Below are positions 24,024 to 31,693 of a stretch of 64,000 bases of DNA, one piece after another. Source of the DNA: JADGHE01 sp035716025 (lineage in GTDB: Bacteria > Pseudomonadota > Alphaproteobacteria > Rhizobiales > Xanthobacteraceae). Position 1 is the first letter of the stretch. Every line of letters starts with the position of its first letter. The stretch spans positions 36,504-100,503 of the forward strand of contig DASTKH010000059.1 of the NCBI GenBank assembly GCA_035716025.1, in the 5' to 3' direction. Made by a program: the position numbers and the translations under genes. The notes under the pieces were generated by a model that was given only the letters and a program-made list of their open reading frames with translations, ran no database searches and had not been told where the DNA came from.

Positions 24024-25046
24024 ATGACGCGCTTTCCGATCTTCCTCGCCGCCATGTTCTGCGCCGGCACGCTCGCCGCCTTCGCGGGCGAGCTGACTCC
24101 TGTCCGCGGTCCGTCGCTCCGGGCCGAGGCCACCATCGCGGGGCCCATCGTCCGCATAGGCGATCTCGTCGAGAACGCCGGCGCGGCCGCCGACATCGCA
24201 ATCTTCCGCGCGCCGGATCTCGGCGAGACCGGGACGGTGCCGACCGCCCAGGTGCTCGACGCGATCCGCCCGCACGGTCTTCCCCGGGTCGAAACGCACG
24301 GCCTCGCCGAGATCGCCGTGACGCGCGCGACGCGGCAGATCGGCCGCAAGGAGCTGGAAGAACGCATCGCCGCCGCGGTCGCCACGCAATATCGCCTGGG
24401 GCCGGCCGAAAGCCTGTCGGTCGCCTTCGATTGGGCGACGCCGACTATCCTCGCCGATCCGGCCGCCGCCGAGCCGCGCATCGCGCGCGCAAGCTACGAC
24501 CGCTATTCCGGTCGCTTCGACGTCGCGTTCGAGGTTCCCGATACGCGCGGCGCGACGCGCCAACTGCGTTTCACGGGCACGATCGCCGAGACCGTCGAGG
24601 TGGCCGTCCCGCTGCGTCCGCTCGGACGCGGCGACGTCATCCGCGCGGAAGACGTTGCGATCGAGCGCCAGCCCAAGGCGTACGCACGGCCGAACGCCTT
24701 GACGAGTCTCGCGCAGGTCGTCGGCCTGGCCGCCCGGCGGCCGCTGCGGGCCGGCCAAGTGCTGACCGCGGCCGATGTCATGCGGCCGGAACTCGTCATG
24801 AAGAACGAGGCCGTTACCATCGTCTACGAGGCGCCCGGCATGATGCTGAGCGTGCGCGGCAAAGCGATGGAGTCGGGTGCCGAAGGCGATGTCGTGACCG
24901 TCTTTAACGCACAGACCAAGCGCACTCTGCAGGGCGTCGTCGCCGGTCCCGGCCGCGTCGCCCTCATCACCGCCTCCGGCCAGCCGTCCGCGCCCGACGT
25001 TACCGGCACGGTGGCGGCCCGAACCCCCTCCTCCCGCGCCGAGTGA
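24024..25046 (+). CDS. flgA: P-ring assembly chaperone FlgA
   Basis: A 340-residue periplasmic protein needed for assembling FlgI into the P ring. It has a signal peptide (FLAAMFCAGTLAAFA) and an N-terminal domain with RIGDLVENAGAAADIAIFRA. A C-terminal SAF domain follows (RPLGRGDVIRAEDVAIERQP, then AARRPLRAGQVLTAADVMRP). It is longer than enteric FlgA, as is common in alphaproteobacteria. Its TGA overlaps a GTG that could start flgH, so the two are coupled. The P-ring subunit gene flgI is at 29399. Confidence 0.93.
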   Translation: MTRFPIFLAAMFCAGTLAAFAGELTPVRGPSLRAEATIAGPIVRIGDLVENAGAAADIAIFRAPDLGETGTVPTAQVLDAIRPHGLPRVETHGLAEIAVTRATRQIGRKELEERIAAAVATQYRLGPAESLSVAFDWATPTILADPAAAEPRIARASYDRYSGRFDVAFEVPDTRGATRQLRFTGTIAETVEVAVPLRPLGRGDVIRAEDVAIERQPKAYARPNALTSLAQVVGLAARRPLRAGQVLTAADVMRPELVMKNEAVTIVYEAPGMMLSVRGKAMESGAEGDVVTVFNAQTKRTLQGVVAGPGRVALITASGQPSAPDVTGTVAARTPSSRAE

Positions 25047-25051
25047 ACGCC

Positions 25052-25801
25052 ATGTCCTTCTGCCTCGCCCTCCTTCGTACCGGCTCGCTGTTCGCGTTGT
25101 GCGGCGCGCTCGCCGGTTGCGGCGCCTGGGATCGCCTCTCCACGATCGGCCAGCCGCCGGCCCTCACCGAGATCAGCAATCCTGTGAGCCAGCCCGGCCA
25201 TCGCCCGGTGCAGATGCCGATGCCTGCCCCTCAACCCGCCGTCTACAATCCCAATTCGCTGTGGCGGAACGGCTCGCGCGCCTTCTTCAAGGATCAGCGC
25301 GCACACCAGGTCGGCGACATCCTCACCGTCAAGGTGAAGATCACCGACAAAGCGAATATCGCCAATGAAACCACCCGCCAGCGTACCAACAAGGAAGATT
25401 CCGGCATCGACGATTTCCTCGGCAGCAAACTCATCGCCAATCCGTCCAAGGCAATTTTGCCGGGCCGGCTGCTTACCGCCGACTCCGTCGCCCAAAGCGA
25501 GGGCAAGGGCACGATCGACCGCAAGGAAGAATTGTCCACCAACGTGGCGGGCGTCGTCACGCAGGTGCTGCCGAACGGCAATCTCGTGATCGAGGGCAAG
25601 CAGGAAATCCGCGTGAACTTCGAGGTGCGCGAGCTCGTGGTCGCCGGAATTGTGCGGCCGGAGGACATCGAGAGCGACAACACGATCGATTCCACCAAGA
25701 TCGCAGAGGCACGCATCGCCTATGGCGGACGCGGCCAGATCACGGACGTGCAGCAGCCGCGCTACGGCCAGCAGGTCCTCGACGTGCTGCTGCCGTTCTG
25801 A
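25052..25801 (+). CDS. flgH: flagellar L-ring lipoprotein FlgH
   Basis: A 249-residue outer-membrane lipoprotein forming the L ring. The lipobox LAGC places the lipidated cysteine at residue 23. The conserved core NSLWRNGSRAFFKDQRAHQV is present, followed by VGDILTVKVKITDKANIANE and the C-terminal GRGQITDVQQPRYGQQVLDV. The ATG at 25052 is chosen; a GTG at 25043 overlaps the flgA stop and is equally possible. It is the last gene of the flgFGAH operon. Confidence 0.95.
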   Translation: MSFCLALLRTGSLFALCGALAGCGAWDRLSTIGQPPALTEISNPVSQPGHRPVQMPMPAPQPAVYNPNSLWRNGSRAFFKDQRAHQVGDILTVKVKITDKANIANETTRQRTNKEDSGIDDFLGSKLIANPSKAILPGRLLTADSVAQSEGKGTIDRKEELSTNVAGVVTQVLPNGNLVIEGKQEIRVNFEVRELVVAGIVRPEDIESDNTIDSTKIAEARIAYGGRGQITDVQQPRYGQQVLDVLLPF

Positions 25802-25888
25802 CGGGGGCGGGCCGCGCCCCACCGATCTTCCGCCGAAACGAGAGCTCCCCGCCGCTTCCGGTGTCCGGACACGGGAGCGGTGCAACGG

Positions 25889-25920
25889 CGCGGCCTCCGG
25901 TTCTCCCCCCGGAGGCCGCG
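25889..25920. repeat. GC-rich intergenic hairpin after flgH
   Basis: CGCGGCCTCCGG and its exact complement form a 12-bp stem around an 8-base loop. No U tract follows. It may end flgFGAH or the convergent gene at 25943. Confidence 0.5.
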
Positions 25921-25942
25921 TCGCGCGCGCCCGCCGCAGCCT

Positions 25943-26185
25943 TCACGGGGGAAGCCGGCGTCCGTTGTCCGTCAGGAATTTCTCGCCGCGCGCGGTGAGC
26001 ATCACCATCGCGCCGGATCCCGGAATCCAACGGCGCGCCACGTAGCCGCGCTCGACCGCCTCCTCCCAGACGGTGAGGCGCGGGCAGGAGGTGCGCCAGG
26101 CCTCCATGACCTCGCGATGGCGGCGCGGCGACCGGGCGATCCATTCGACGAGATCGAGCACCAGCGGCTCAAGCGTCTCAGACAT
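25943..26185 (-). CDS. small winged-helix-like conserved protein
   Basis: An 80-residue protein starting SETLEPLVLDLVEWIARSPR. The pattern of three helices (VLDLVEWIA, REVMEAWRTSCPRLTVWEEA) followed by a beta hairpin (YVARRWIPGSGAMVMLTARG) looks like a winged helix-turn-helix, so nucleic-acid binding is possible. GGAGG lies 6-8 bases before the ATG at 26185; the longer open frame to 26230 lacks a ribosome site. To my knowledge similar proteins occur in Bradyrhizobium and relatives without assigned function. It is convergent with flgH and divergent from the cyclase gene. Confidence 0.6.
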   Translation of the reverse strand: MSETLEPLVLDLVEWIARSPRRHREVMEAWRTSCPRLTVWEEAVERGYVARRWIPGSGAMVMLTARGEKFLTDNGRRLPP

Positions 26186-26300
26186 TTCCGCCTCCAACCG
26201 ACGGGACGTCCGTCCCGGCGGCACTTCCATGCGTCTCTCGCGGCGCAGCCGGCGTTATGGTACGCCGCACGCGAAGCCACATCCAGGGAGGAAGGGACGC

Positions 26301-26987
26301 ATGCGCATCGTCGATCTGAGCCGTGAACTCTATCACCGCACGCCCAGCTATCCGGGCCAGCCGCCCATCATCCACGGCGTATGGAAGACGCACGAGGAGG
26401 CCTTCGCGGACTCCGGCAACGTCCACGGCAACAGCGTCATGTATTTCTCCATGCCGGACCATGGCGGTACGCATCTCGACGCCCCGCGCCATTTCGGCAA
26501 GGAGGGAACGCCGATCGACGAATATCCGCTCGAGAACTGCATCGTTCCGGGCGTCTGCATCGACCTGCGTCACATCCCGCCGCGCGCCGAGATCACGCCT
26601 GCCGACCTCGAGGCGGCCGTTAAGGCTTCCGGCCAATCGATCCCGAAGGGCGGCACCGTCTTGCTGTGCACGGGCCACCACGCGCGGACGTTTCCGAAGC
26701 CCGCCTATTCCACCGACAATCCCGGCGTGAACGTCGCGGCGACCGAATGGCTCGCGCGGCAGGGCATCGTGCATTTCGGTATCGACTCGATGCGGCCTGG
26801 CCCGGAAGGCGACGTCAACGCGCTGGTGCACAAGGCCTGCCTGGAACTCGGCATCACGCACATCGAGAGCCTGTGCAATCTCGAGGCGCTGCTGGGCCAG
26901 GGGATTTTTCGCTTCATCGGCCTGCCGCTCAAATGGCGCGGCGGGACCGGCTCGCCGATTCGTGCGGTCGCCGTGTTCGACTGGTAG
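26301..26987 (+). CDS. cyclase-family metal hydrolase (kynurenine formamidase-like)
   Basis: A 228-residue enzyme of the Cyclase/KynB family. The metal-binding motif HGGTHLDAPRHF (HxGTHxDxP) is intact near residues 55-66, and a later conserved GIDSMRPGPEGDVNALVHKA contributes to the active site. Members hydrolyse N-formylkynurenine, isatin or cyclic amides; the exact substrate is not evident. GGGAGGAAGG lies before the ATG, giving a clear start. It converges on an amidohydrolase gene, and a hairpin lies between them. Confidence 0.85.
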   Translation: MRIVDLSRELYHRTPSYPGQPPIIHGVWKTHEEAFADSGNVHGNSVMYFSMPDHGGTHLDAPRHFGKEGTPIDEYPLENCIVPGVCIDLRHIPPRAEITPADLEAAVKASGQSIPKGGTVLLCTGHHARTFPKPAYSTDNPGVNVAATEWLARQGIVHFGIDSMRPGPEGDVNALVHKACLELGITHIESLCNLEALLGQGIFRFIGLPLKWRGGTGSPIRAVAVFDW

Positions 26988-26997
26988 CCCCTCTCCA

Positions 26998-27023
26998 TTC
27001 GTCCCCGCGCACGCAGGGACGAA
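26998..27023. terminator. hairpin between converging genes
   Basis: TTCGTCCC and GGGACGAA form an 8-bp stem around a 10-base loop. It lies between the ends of the cyclase gene (26987) and the amidohydrolase gene (27052). No U tract is present. Confidence 0.45.
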
Positions 27024-27051
27024 CGGATGCGAGCATGCAAAAACGCCCGCT

Positions 27052-27939
27052 TCAGAAGCGGTAGAACTTCTCAGGCGTTTCGACCATGATCTTGCGCCGC
27101 ATGGCCTCGTCCGGCACCCAGTCGCCGAAGGCGTCCACGAGGTCGCCGTCGTTCGGGTTGACGACGTATTTGTTCGGATGCGGCCAGTCGGTGCCCCACA
27201 TTACGCGTTCCGGCGCCGCCTCGATCAGTGCCTCGGCCATGGGCTTCACGTCATCGTAGGGCGGAAGATCGGTCGCGCTCACGCGGTTGGCCCCGGAAAT
27301 CTTGATCCAGGTGTTGCCGCGCTTGACGAGTTCGAGCAGCGCCTGGAAGCCGGGTGCCTTCACTCCGGCGGTGGCCGGCTGATAGGCGAAATGGCCGATC
27401 GACTGCGGCACCTTCACGCTGGTGAGCACCGGCATGAGATCGACGATGTCCTTGCCGGGAAACAGCCACTCAATGTGCCAGCCGAACGGCCGGATGCGCG
27501 CCTCGAGCTCGCCGATCTGCGAGAACGCGATCGGCATGCCGCCCTTGTTGTCGGTGTTGAGCCGCACGCCGCGCGCGCCCTGACGATCGAGCGCGGCCAG
27601 CTCCGCGTCGGTGATATCCATGGTGATCGCGACGACGCAGCGCGCACGGTTCGGTGTTTCGGCGTTGAGCGCATTCATGCCGTCGAGAATCGCGGAATTG
27701 TCGGTGCCGTAGGTCGAGGGTTGCGTGAACACCACGCGGTCCACGCCGAGCGTCGCATGCAGATGCTTGAGATCGGCGAGCGTGGAATCCGGCGGATCGT
27801 AGCCGCGATCGGGGTTCATCTTGTAGCGGGCACGCTCGAAGACATGGACATGCGTGTCGATCGCCCCCTTCGGCAGCACGACATTGGGCTTGCGCGGCGT
27901 GCGCACGGGCGGCAGGCATTCTCGGATTTCGCTGGACAT
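27052..27939 (-). CDS. amidohydrolase-2 family TIM-barrel hydrolase (PDC lactonase-like)
   Basis: A 295-residue predicted metal-dependent hydrolase of the amidohydrolase_2 group (COG3618-like, which includes 2-pyrone-4,6-dicarboxylate lactonase). Visible motifs are DTHVHVF on strand 1, VVFTQPSTYGTDNSAI, a mid-barrel SIGHFAYQP, and the C-terminal MWGTDWPHPN with the conserved Asp. Such enzymes open lactones or cleave C-C or C-N bonds in aromatic degradation; the substrate here is unknown. It is monocistronic and convergent with the cyclase gene. Confidence 0.82.
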   Translation of the reverse strand: MSSEIRECLPPVRTPRKPNVVLPKGAIDTHVHVFERARYKMNPDRGYDPPDSTLADLKHLHATLGVDRVVFTQPSTYGTDNSAILDGMNALNAETPNRARCVVAITMDITDAELAALDRQGARGVRLNTDNKGGMPIAFSQIGELEARIRPFGWHIEWLFPGKDIVDLMPVLTSVKVPQSIGHFAYQPATAGVKAPGFQALLELVKRGNTWIKISGANRVSATDLPPYDDVKPMAEALIEAAPERVMWGTDWPHPNKYVVNPNDGDLVDAFGDWVPDEAMRRKIMVETPEKFYRF

Positions 27940-28161
27940 TTCGCTCTCTGTCTGACCGGCGGTTGCGGCGTGTCCCTATCACGCAATGCGCAACGCCGGA
28001 AGCGCGGGCGCGGGCTTGCGCCGCCGCGTTCCTTACCAGGCGCAAACCGCGCCGCAGGCTGGTCGCGCCGCCGTGGCTCGTCTCCGGTCCCCCTACCCGG
28101 CGCGCCCTTCGGCGCGTCGGCCCCTCCCCCGCCCGGCGGAATCCAAAGACCGCGGTCCCGA

Positions 28162-28578
28162 TCAGTCGTCCCGGTAGATGCGCTCGCGCCGCTCGTGCCG
28201 CTCCTGGGCTTCCAGCGACAGGGTGGCGATCGGCCGCGCCTCGAGACGGCGCAAGGAAATCGGTTCCCCGGTTTCCTCGCAATAGCCGTAGGTGCCGTCC
28301 TCGATCCGCGCGAGCGCGTCGTCGATCTTCGCGATCAGCTTGCGCTGGCGGTCGCGGGCCCGCAGTTCGATGGCCCGGTCGGTTTCGGACGAGGCCCGAT
28401 CGGCAAGGTCCGAATGATTCTGATTCTCGTCTTGCAGATGTTGCAGCGTCTCCCGCGCCTCCTTCAGGATTTCCTCTTTCCAGGCCAGGAGCTTGGCACG
28501 GAAATATTCCCGCTGCCGCTCGTTCATGAAAGGTTCTTTCTGACTTGGCCGGTACGGTTTTTCTTTTGTTGCAGGCAT
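28162..28578 (-). CDS. dksA: DksA-family RNA polymerase-binding transcription factor
   Basis: A 138-residue DksA/TraR protein. A coiled coil (~25-95) includes the tip-like DRASSETDRAIELRARDRQR. The C-terminal globular part GYCEETGEPISLRRLEARPI keeps only one of the four zinc cysteines, as is usual for alphaproteobacterial DksA. DksA enters the RNA polymerase secondary channel and acts with ppGpp. The ATG at 28578 has GGGGGAG about 10 bases upstream; a GTG at 28584 is also open. It lies downstream of fliX on the same strand, a neighbour arrangement known in alphaproteobacteria. Confidence 0.92.
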   Translation of the reverse strand: MPATKEKPYRPSQKEPFMNERQREYFRAKLLAWKEEILKEARETLQHLQDENQNHSDLADRASSETDRAIELRARDRQRKLIAKIDDALARIEDGTYGYCEETGEPISLRRLEARPIATLSLEAQERHERRERIYRDD

Positions 28579-28760
28579 TCGCACTCACTCCCCCGTGCAC
28601 CTGTCCGCAGCGTGCCTCGCGGCGCGCGCGAGGGCTTATAGTCGGGTCGCAGGTCCGCTTCAACAAGCGAATGTAAATGCCGCGGCCGTGACCGGCGCAT
28701 GACGCAATCGGAGGATCGGCGTCCCCGCCGGGGGATGGGGGAGCCTCGCCGAGGAAAGGC

Positions 28761-29168
28761 TCAGCGAGAAAGCTTGGCGAGCTCGACGGCCGCCCGCAAC
28801 TCCACCTCGGCCAGCACGGAATCGAGGCCCGCGTCGCCGGACGATTCTGCCATGCCCTGCGCCGCTGCCCTGAGGCGCCCGACGGTCGCAGCGTCGAGTT
28901 GTCCCCCGAGGAGACCGATCCGCACCTCCTCCAGGGCATCGAGGGTCGCGCGGCCGCGCTTCACCGCCCGATTGCGCCTTTCGCCCGGCTCGTCGATCGC
29001 CTGCAGGGCGACGAGCGCCCCGAGGCCGGCGACCGCGCGGGGCGCGGCCGCCTGGGCCGCGGCGGGCGCCGAGGCCGTTGCCGCAACGGAGAACCCTCCC
29101 CCCGCCGCGCGGCGGGGGGAGCCCACGGAAGCCGCAATGCCGCTCTTGCTCGCCGCGTCGACGCGCAT
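28761..29168 (-). CDS. fliX: flagellar assembly regulator FliX
   Basis: A 135-residue protein matching FliX. It has a low-complexity Ala/Gly N-terminus, then AGLGALVALQAIDEPGERRN, the core LDALEEVRIGLLGGQLDAAT and a C-terminal LAEVELRAAVELAKLSR. In Caulobacter, FliX links early basal-body assembly to activity of the sigma-54 activator FlbD. It is divergent from flgI across a region with a CtrA-like site and a perfect CGGCA-N5-TGCCG palindrome, and upstream of dksA. FlbD is not encoded in the window. Confidence 0.9.
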   Translation of the reverse strand: MRVDAASKSGIAASVGSPRRAAGGGFSVAATASAPAAAQAAAPRAVAGLGALVALQAIDEPGERRNRAVKRGRATLDALEEVRIGLLGGQLDAATVGRLRAAAQGMAESSGDAGLDSVLAEVELRAAVELAKLSR

Positions 29169-29214
29169 TCGTCTCTCCCCAGCCCCAGAACCGTGGCGGC
29201 GAGCCTCGCCGGTT

Positions 29215-29233
29215 ATGGTTAACGAAACCTAAA
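29215..29233. promoter_or_regulatory. shared block with CtrA-like site, fliX/flgI
   Basis: The second copy of the 16-base block seen at 22099. It contains TTAA-CGAAACC-TAAA at 29219-29233, matching the CtrA consensus at 7 of 8 positions. It lies about 50-65 bases upstream of fliX. Confidence 0.5.
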
Positions 29234-29238
29234 GCAGG

Positions 29239-29253
29239 CGGCAGAATCTGCCG
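29239..29253. promoter_or_regulatory. FlbD/ftr-like palindrome, fliX/flgI
   Basis: CGGCA-GAATC-TGCCG has perfect arms. Its centre is about 128 bases upstream of the transcription start expected from the sigma-54 element at 29349, a normal enhancer distance. Confidence 0.6.
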
Positions 29254-29348
29254 GGCGGGCAAGCGCTGCCGCCGCCGGAGCCTGGGGGAGTCGCGCGGCA
29301 GAACAGGATTTTCCTTGTCATTCAATGGCCTATGGGCAGAGCCTCGTT

Positions 29349-29364
29349 TGGCATGGTTCTGGCT
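29349..29364 (+). promoter_or_regulatory. sigma-54 type promoter of flgI
   Basis: TGGCATGGTTCTGGCT keeps the GG and GC invariants at exact -24/-12 spacing, with one deviation in each box. It lies 35-50 bases before the flgI start. Confidence 0.6.
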
Positions 29365-29398
29365 CGGAGACATCCGGGAGACTGCTGGGGAGCAGACC

Positions 29399-30589
29399 AT
29401 GGATTCCGGGCCGGGCCGAAGGGCCCTCCTCGCCTTGTTTGCGGCCGCCCTGTTCTGGGCGGGCGCAAGGCCCGCCGCGGCCGCCGAACCCGCACCCGTG
29501 CGGGTCGCGGCCTTTACGCCGAAGGGCGGCGGTTCTTCGCACGGCGGTTTGGCCACTCGCATCAAGGATCTCGCCAATATCGAGGGCGTGCGGCAGAACC
29601 AGCTTATCGGCTACGGGCTGGTGGTCGGCCTCAACGGCACGGGCGATTCCCTCAACAACACCCCCTTCACCAAGCAGTCGCTGCAAGCAATGCTGGAACG
29701 GCTCGGCGTCAACATCCGAGGCGCACCGCTGCGCACCGGCAATGTCGCGGCCGTCATGGTCACCGCCAACCTGCCGCCCTTCGCCACGCAGGGGACCCGC
29801 ATCGACGTGACGGCCTCGGCGCTCGGCGACGCGAAAAGTCTGCAGGGCGGCACCCTGCTGGTGACCCCGCTGCTCGGCGCCGACGGCAATGTCTACGCCG
29901 TCGCCCAGGGCTCGCTCGCCATCGGCGGCTTCCAGGCGGAAGGCGAGGCCGCCAAGATCACGCGCGGGGTGCCGACCGTCGGCCGCATCGTCAATGGTGC
30001 GATCATCGAGCGGGAGATCGACTTCGCGCTGAACCGCCTGCCGCAGGTTCGGCTCGCGCTGCGCAACGCCGATTTCACGACCGCCAAACGCATCGCCGCC
30101 GCGATCAACGATTTCATCGGCAAGCCGACCGCCGAGCCGCTCGACCCCTCGACCGTGCAGCTCACCGTGCCGCAGGAATTCCGCGGCAATGTCGTGGCCC
30201 TTCTCACCGAGATCGAGCAATTGCAGGTCGAGCCCGATCTCGCCGCCAAGATCGTGATTGACGAGCGCTCGGGCATCATCGTGATGGGACGCGACGTTCG
30301 CGTCTCCACGGTCGCGGTCGCGCAGGGCAATCTCACGGTGACGATCAGCGAAAGCCCGCAGGTCAGCCAGCCGGCGCCGTTCTCCCGCGGGCAAACGGAA
30401 GTTGTCCCACGCACGCGCGTAGGCGTGCAGGAGGACGGCCGCAAGCTCGCGGTCGTGAAGGAGGGGGTTTCGCTGCAGCAGCTTATCGACGGCTTGAACG
30501 CGCTGGGCATCGGCCCGCGCGATCTCATTGCTATCCTTCAGGCCATCAAGGCGGCGGGGGCGATTCAGGCCGATATTGAGGTGATGTAA
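29399..30589 (+). CDS. flgI: flagellar P-ring protein FlgI
   Basis: A 396-residue periplasmic P-ring subunit with a signal peptide ending near RPAAAAEP. Conserved segments are RIKDLANIEGVRQNQLIGYG, LVVGLNGTGDSLNNTPFTKQ, NVAAVMVTANLPPFATQGTR and the C-terminal QQLIDGLNALGIGPRDLIAI. The frame is open upstream, but the ATG at 29399 starts the signal peptide. Its stop overlaps the flgJ-like start by one base (TAATG), so coupled translation is likely. Sigma-54 and palindrome elements upstream indicate class III control. Confidence 0.96.
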   Translation: MDSGPGRRALLALFAAALFWAGARPAAAAEPAPVRVAAFTPKGGGSSHGGLATRIKDLANIEGVRQNQLIGYGLVVGLNGTGDSLNNTPFTKQSLQAMLERLGVNIRGAPLRTGNVAAVMVTANLPPFATQGTRIDVTASALGDAKSLQGGTLLVTPLLGADGNVYAVAQGSLAIGGFQAEGEAAKITRGVPTVGRIVNGAIIEREIDFALNRLPQVRLALRNADFTTAKRIAAAINDFIGKPTAEPLDPSTVQLTVPQEFRGNVVALLTEIEQLQVEPDLAAKIVIDERSGIIVMGRDVRVSTVAVAQGNLTVTISESPQVSQPAPFSRGQTEVVPRTRVGVQEDGRKLAVVKEGVSLQQLIDGLNALGIGPRDLIAILQAIKAAGAIQADIEVM

Positions 30590-30915
30590 TGGCGTCCACA
30601 CCAGCCCTGCCCTCCCTGTCCGCGGCGGCCGCGCCCGGCGCCCAAGGCGGACAACTCGCTCGCGGCGCGACGGGGCAACTTGCGACCGCGGCCGTGGCCA
30701 CGCGCTTCGAGGCCGTATTCCTCAATACAATGTTCCAGCAGATGTTCACCGGCATCGACGGCGAAGGGCCCTTCGGCGGCGGGGCCGGCACCGGCGTGTG
30801 GCGCTCTTTCCTGGCGGAGGAATATGCCAATTCCTTCGCCCGGGCCGGGGGCGTCGGCATCGGCAAGGAGGTGCAGAGAATGCTGCTCGAAATCCAGGAG
30901 GCTGCCGCCCGATGA
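30589..30915 (+). CDS. flgJ: FlgJ-type rod-binding protein without muramidase domain
   Basis: A 108-residue protein equal to the N-terminal rod-binding domain of FlgJ. TRFEAVFLNTMFQQMFTGID and VWRSFLAEEYANSFARAGGV are diagnostic. The peptidoglycan hydrolase domain of enteric FlgJ is absent, as in most alphaproteobacteria, so another enzyme must open the wall for the rod. It overlaps flgI by 1 base and the next gene by 4. Confidence 0.88.
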   Translation: MASTPALPSLSAAAAPGAQGGQLARGATGQLATAAVATRFEAVFLNTMFQQMFTGIDGEGPFGGGAGTGVWRSFLAEEYANSFARAGGVGIGKEVQRMLLEIQEAAAR

Positions 30916-31373
30916 AGCCCTCCTCCCCGCCTGCCGCGAGCGGCGATGTGCCGTCGCTCGCGGCCGAGCTTGTCCGAATTCTCGACGCGCTCGCGCCCAT
31001 TCTCGAAGAAGAGGCGGCGCTCGCCCGCAGCGGCCGGCTTGCCGCGGCCGCGGCGCTGCTTGCCCGCAAGAGCGAACTCACGGCGGCCTATGTCGCCGCG
31101 AGCCGCCGCCTCATAGCCGCGGCGAAACCGTGGCCGGCAGCAGCGGCCCCCGCTCTCGCGTCGCTGCGCGCCAAACACGAATCCTTTCGCGCCGCGCTCG
31201 AGACCAACATGATGGTGGTGGCGACAACTCACGCCGTCGCCGAAGATCTGATCCGCGGCGCCGCGGTCGAACTGGCGCGCCGCAAGGCGCCGCAGACTTA
31301 CGGAGCGGGCGGGCGTGCCACGCCCTTGCAGCCGCGCGCGGCGGCCGCGGTTGCGATCAATCGCGCCTGCTGA
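30912..31373 (+). CDS. flgN: FlgN-like export chaperone
   Basis: A 153-residue, mostly alpha-helical protein. SLAAELVRILDALAPILEEE followed by alternating helices (ARKSELTAAYVAASRRLIAA; SLRAKHESFRAALETNMMVV) resembles FlgN, the chaperone for FlgK and FlgL. The C-terminal tail is Ala-rich with TYGAGG. It overlaps the flgJ-like gene by 4 bases (ATGA). Position after flgI-flgJ and helical pattern support the call, but sequence signatures are weak, so function is inferred. Confidence 0.65.
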   Translation: MKPSSPPAASGDVPSLAAELVRILDALAPILEEEAALARSGRLAAAAALLARKSELTAAYVAASRRLIAAAKPWPAAAAPALASLRAKHESFRAALETNMMVVATTHAVAEDLIRGAAVELARRKAPQTYGAGGRATPLQPRAAAAVAINRAC

Positions 31374-31693
31374 ATGGGAAGCCGCCGCTTCCGGCGCGGA
31401 GGACCGGCCGGCTCCGTCCACGACCGTCTCCGCCGATGAAACGCCGCTTCCGCGGCCGGCTGCCGCAAACGCCTCGGGGGGCGGCCGCAGCGCGCCAACG
31501 CCGCCTATGGTTAGCGCGGGGTAAAGAAACGTACCGATTTACCTCGATATTCCAGTAACTTAGCTGGGAGTTAACCACGTTCTTTTACGCTGCATAGAAG
31601 GCTCTGTGGGAAGCTCGGTCGCAGTCGATCAGCGGTTGTTCAGCGGGTCGACCTTGATCGCCAGTACGGCATCCGACCAGAAAGGTTCCCATT
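31374..31693 (+). other. 320-base flagellin 5' intergenic region, no gene seen
   Basis: No credible coding frame. A weak CtrA-like sequence, TTAG-CGCGGGG-TAAA (6 of 8 positions), lies at 31511-31525. The last ~130 bases are less GC-rich and probably hold the flagellin promoter and leader, a likely FlbT target. I found neither the CGGCA-N5-TGCCG palindrome nor a correctly spaced sigma-54 element. Confidence 0.5.

Noticed and set aside
28162..28578. Damaged zinc finger in DksA as a sign of a broken gene
   Set aside because: Loss of most zinc cysteines is the usual state in alphaproteobacterial DksA; the coiled coil and C-terminal part are otherwise intact.
30589..30915. Truncated flgJ pseudogene
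   Set aside because: A rod-binding domain without muramidase is the normal form in alphaproteobacteria, and the gene is intact and translationally coupled.
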